A DNA stretch of 15,324 nucleotides. Source: Mariprofundaceae bacterium (GTDB lineage: Bacteria; Pseudomonadota; Zetaproteobacteria; Mariprofundales; Mariprofundaceae). Below are positions 14,484 to 15,324 of this stretch, in pieces (the stretch's first letter is position 1; every line of letters starts with the position of its first letter). The stretch spans positions 1 to 15,324 of the forward strand of contig JAUZQT010000152.1 of NCBI GenBank assembly GCA_030950825.1. The letters are read 5' to 3'. The notes under the pieces are model-generated. The model did no database searches. It had not been told where the DNA came from and saw only the letters and a list, made by a program, of their open reading frames with translations. Both the position numbers and the translations under genes were made by a program.

Positions 14484-15324
14484 TCAAGACTGTATTAAAT
14501 GGGAAAGTGCTGAGTGAACAACAGCGCCATCCCAAGTGTTTACGCCCTTGGCTAAAGCACTATTTCGCTCAATTGCCTGTTGCAAACCTAAATTTGCCCA
14601 CTGTCGAATATAACGCAAACTGGCTGCGACCAGTGCCAAACTACTACTATGCGGAACACAAGCTGGAAAGTTTGGCAAGCAGCAATGCCATACGCCTTCA
14701 CAACTATAAACAGGCTCATCATAACTTGTCAGCCGACTTGTTGTTGATACCCCACCCTGATCAATCGCCACATCCATAAACACACTACCGGCTTCCATCA
14801 AACTTAAATATTCAGCCGACAAAAGTTGTGGCGCACGGGCTCCCGCAATCAAGGCAGCTCCCAGCAACACATCAGTCTTGGGTAGGTATTGGCGCAAAGC
14901 TTCATCACTTAAAATTTCTGTATATAGTGAACCATTGAGTTTTTGCGCGGCAACATTCAATGCAGCTTGCCGGCAATCTAAAAGTATCACCTCAGCACCT
15001 AGGGCTAAAGCCATATGCGCTGCTTGCCGCCCAACCTCCCCAGCCCCCAAAATAGTCACCCGACCACTATCAATACCCGGTATACCGCCGAGTAACATGC
15101 CCTTACAACACGATATTTTTTCTTTAGCTTTATTGAAATCCACCCGTAAATATTGGGCGGCCATCAACACCGAAACCCTGCCGGCTATCTGGCTCATTGG
15201 AGCCAATAACGGCAAGCTCCCATCTTCCAAAGCCACCGTCTCATAGGCCAAGGCTCGAACACCTTGTTGTAATAACACCCGCAACAACTCCGGCGCAGCA
15301 GCCAAATGCAAATAAGCCAACAGC
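14484..15324 (-). CDS. ald: Alanine dehydrogenase, C-terminal part (cut by window edge)
   Basis: The frame stays open through the right edge, so about the last 280 of roughly 370 residues are visible. Alanine dehydrogenase reversibly deaminates L-alanine to pyruvate and ammonia with NAD+. The visible part begins with the family stretch AYLHLAA, whose histidine is a catalytic residue. It continues through AYETV and LPLLAPMS, the Rossmann NAD-binding motif LGAGEVGRQAA, and DVAIDQGG with the catalytic aspartate. It ends with LALVAASLRYIRQWANLGL and a typical ALAKGVNTWDG tail. The catalytic lysine region lies outside the window. The segment CEGVWHCCLPNFPACVP is richer in cysteine than usual. Ammonia release next to carB may be coincidental. 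Confidence 0.9.
   Translation of the reverse strand, partial: LLAYLHLAAAPELLRVLLQQGVRALAYETVALEDGSLPLLAPMSQIAGRVSVLMAAQYLRVDFNKAKEKISCCKGMLLGGIPGIDSGRVTILGAGEVGRQAAHMALALGAEVILLDCRQAALNVAAQKLNGSLYTEILSDEALRQYLPKTDVLLGAALIAGARAPQLLSAEYLSLMEAGSVFMDVAIDQGGVSTTSRLTSYDEPVYSCEGVWHCCLPNFPACVPHSSSLALVAASLRYIRQWANLGLQQAIERNSALAKGVNTWDGAVVHSALSHLIQS

Overview
The window is a chromosomal stretch of a ubiquinone-making proteobacterium. The evidence is a ubiE-ubiJ-ubiB run in the order known from Gammaproteobacteria, a split NrdJa/NrdJb class II ribonucleotide reductase of the type described in Pseudomonas, and a carB-greA pairing also known from Pseudomonas. Base composition is moderate and the intergenic DNA is AT-rich. 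I cannot name the species; a gamma- or zetaproteobacterium-like lineage is my best inference.

Layout, left to right. Positions 1-331 hold no gene I can support. nrdJb and nrdJa (332-3200) run leftwards and together encode a cobalamin-dependent ribonucleotide reductase. The 282-bp divergent spacer (3201-3482) carries a convincing nrdJ promoter with two NrdR-like palindromes 31 bp apart, plus a tandem pair of DnaA boxes on the ubiE side. ubiE, ubiJ and ubiB (3483-6516) run rightwards as a tightly overlapping ubiquinone-biosynthesis operon.

Positions 6549 to about 8777 look like a decayed, roughly 2.2-kb integrative element lodged in the 3' end of a tRNA-Arg(CCU) gene. It has a P4-type tyrosine integrase split by a one-base frameshift, the broken tail of what looks like a phage or island replication gene, and a small TubC_N-like gene. 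A degenerate copy of the tRNA 3' end lies 32 bp after ubiB, and copies of an 11-bp motif (probable integrase arm sites) sit near both ends.

From 14274 leftwards to 8987, carB, greA, a DUF4149 membrane protein gene and an AI-2E/PerM family membrane protein gene form one operon whose stops and starts overlap at every junction. carB has its own sigma70-like promoter and a leader hairpin, and carA is not next to it. An alanine dehydrogenase gene, cut by the right edge, occupies the upstream position.

Most of the window is housekeeping. The points that merit a second look are the nrdJ regulatory region (NrdR plus DnaA boxes), the tRNA-Arg element remnant with its TGATG-split integrase, and the absence of carA beside carB. 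I saw no CRISPR array, defence system or other clearly new system.
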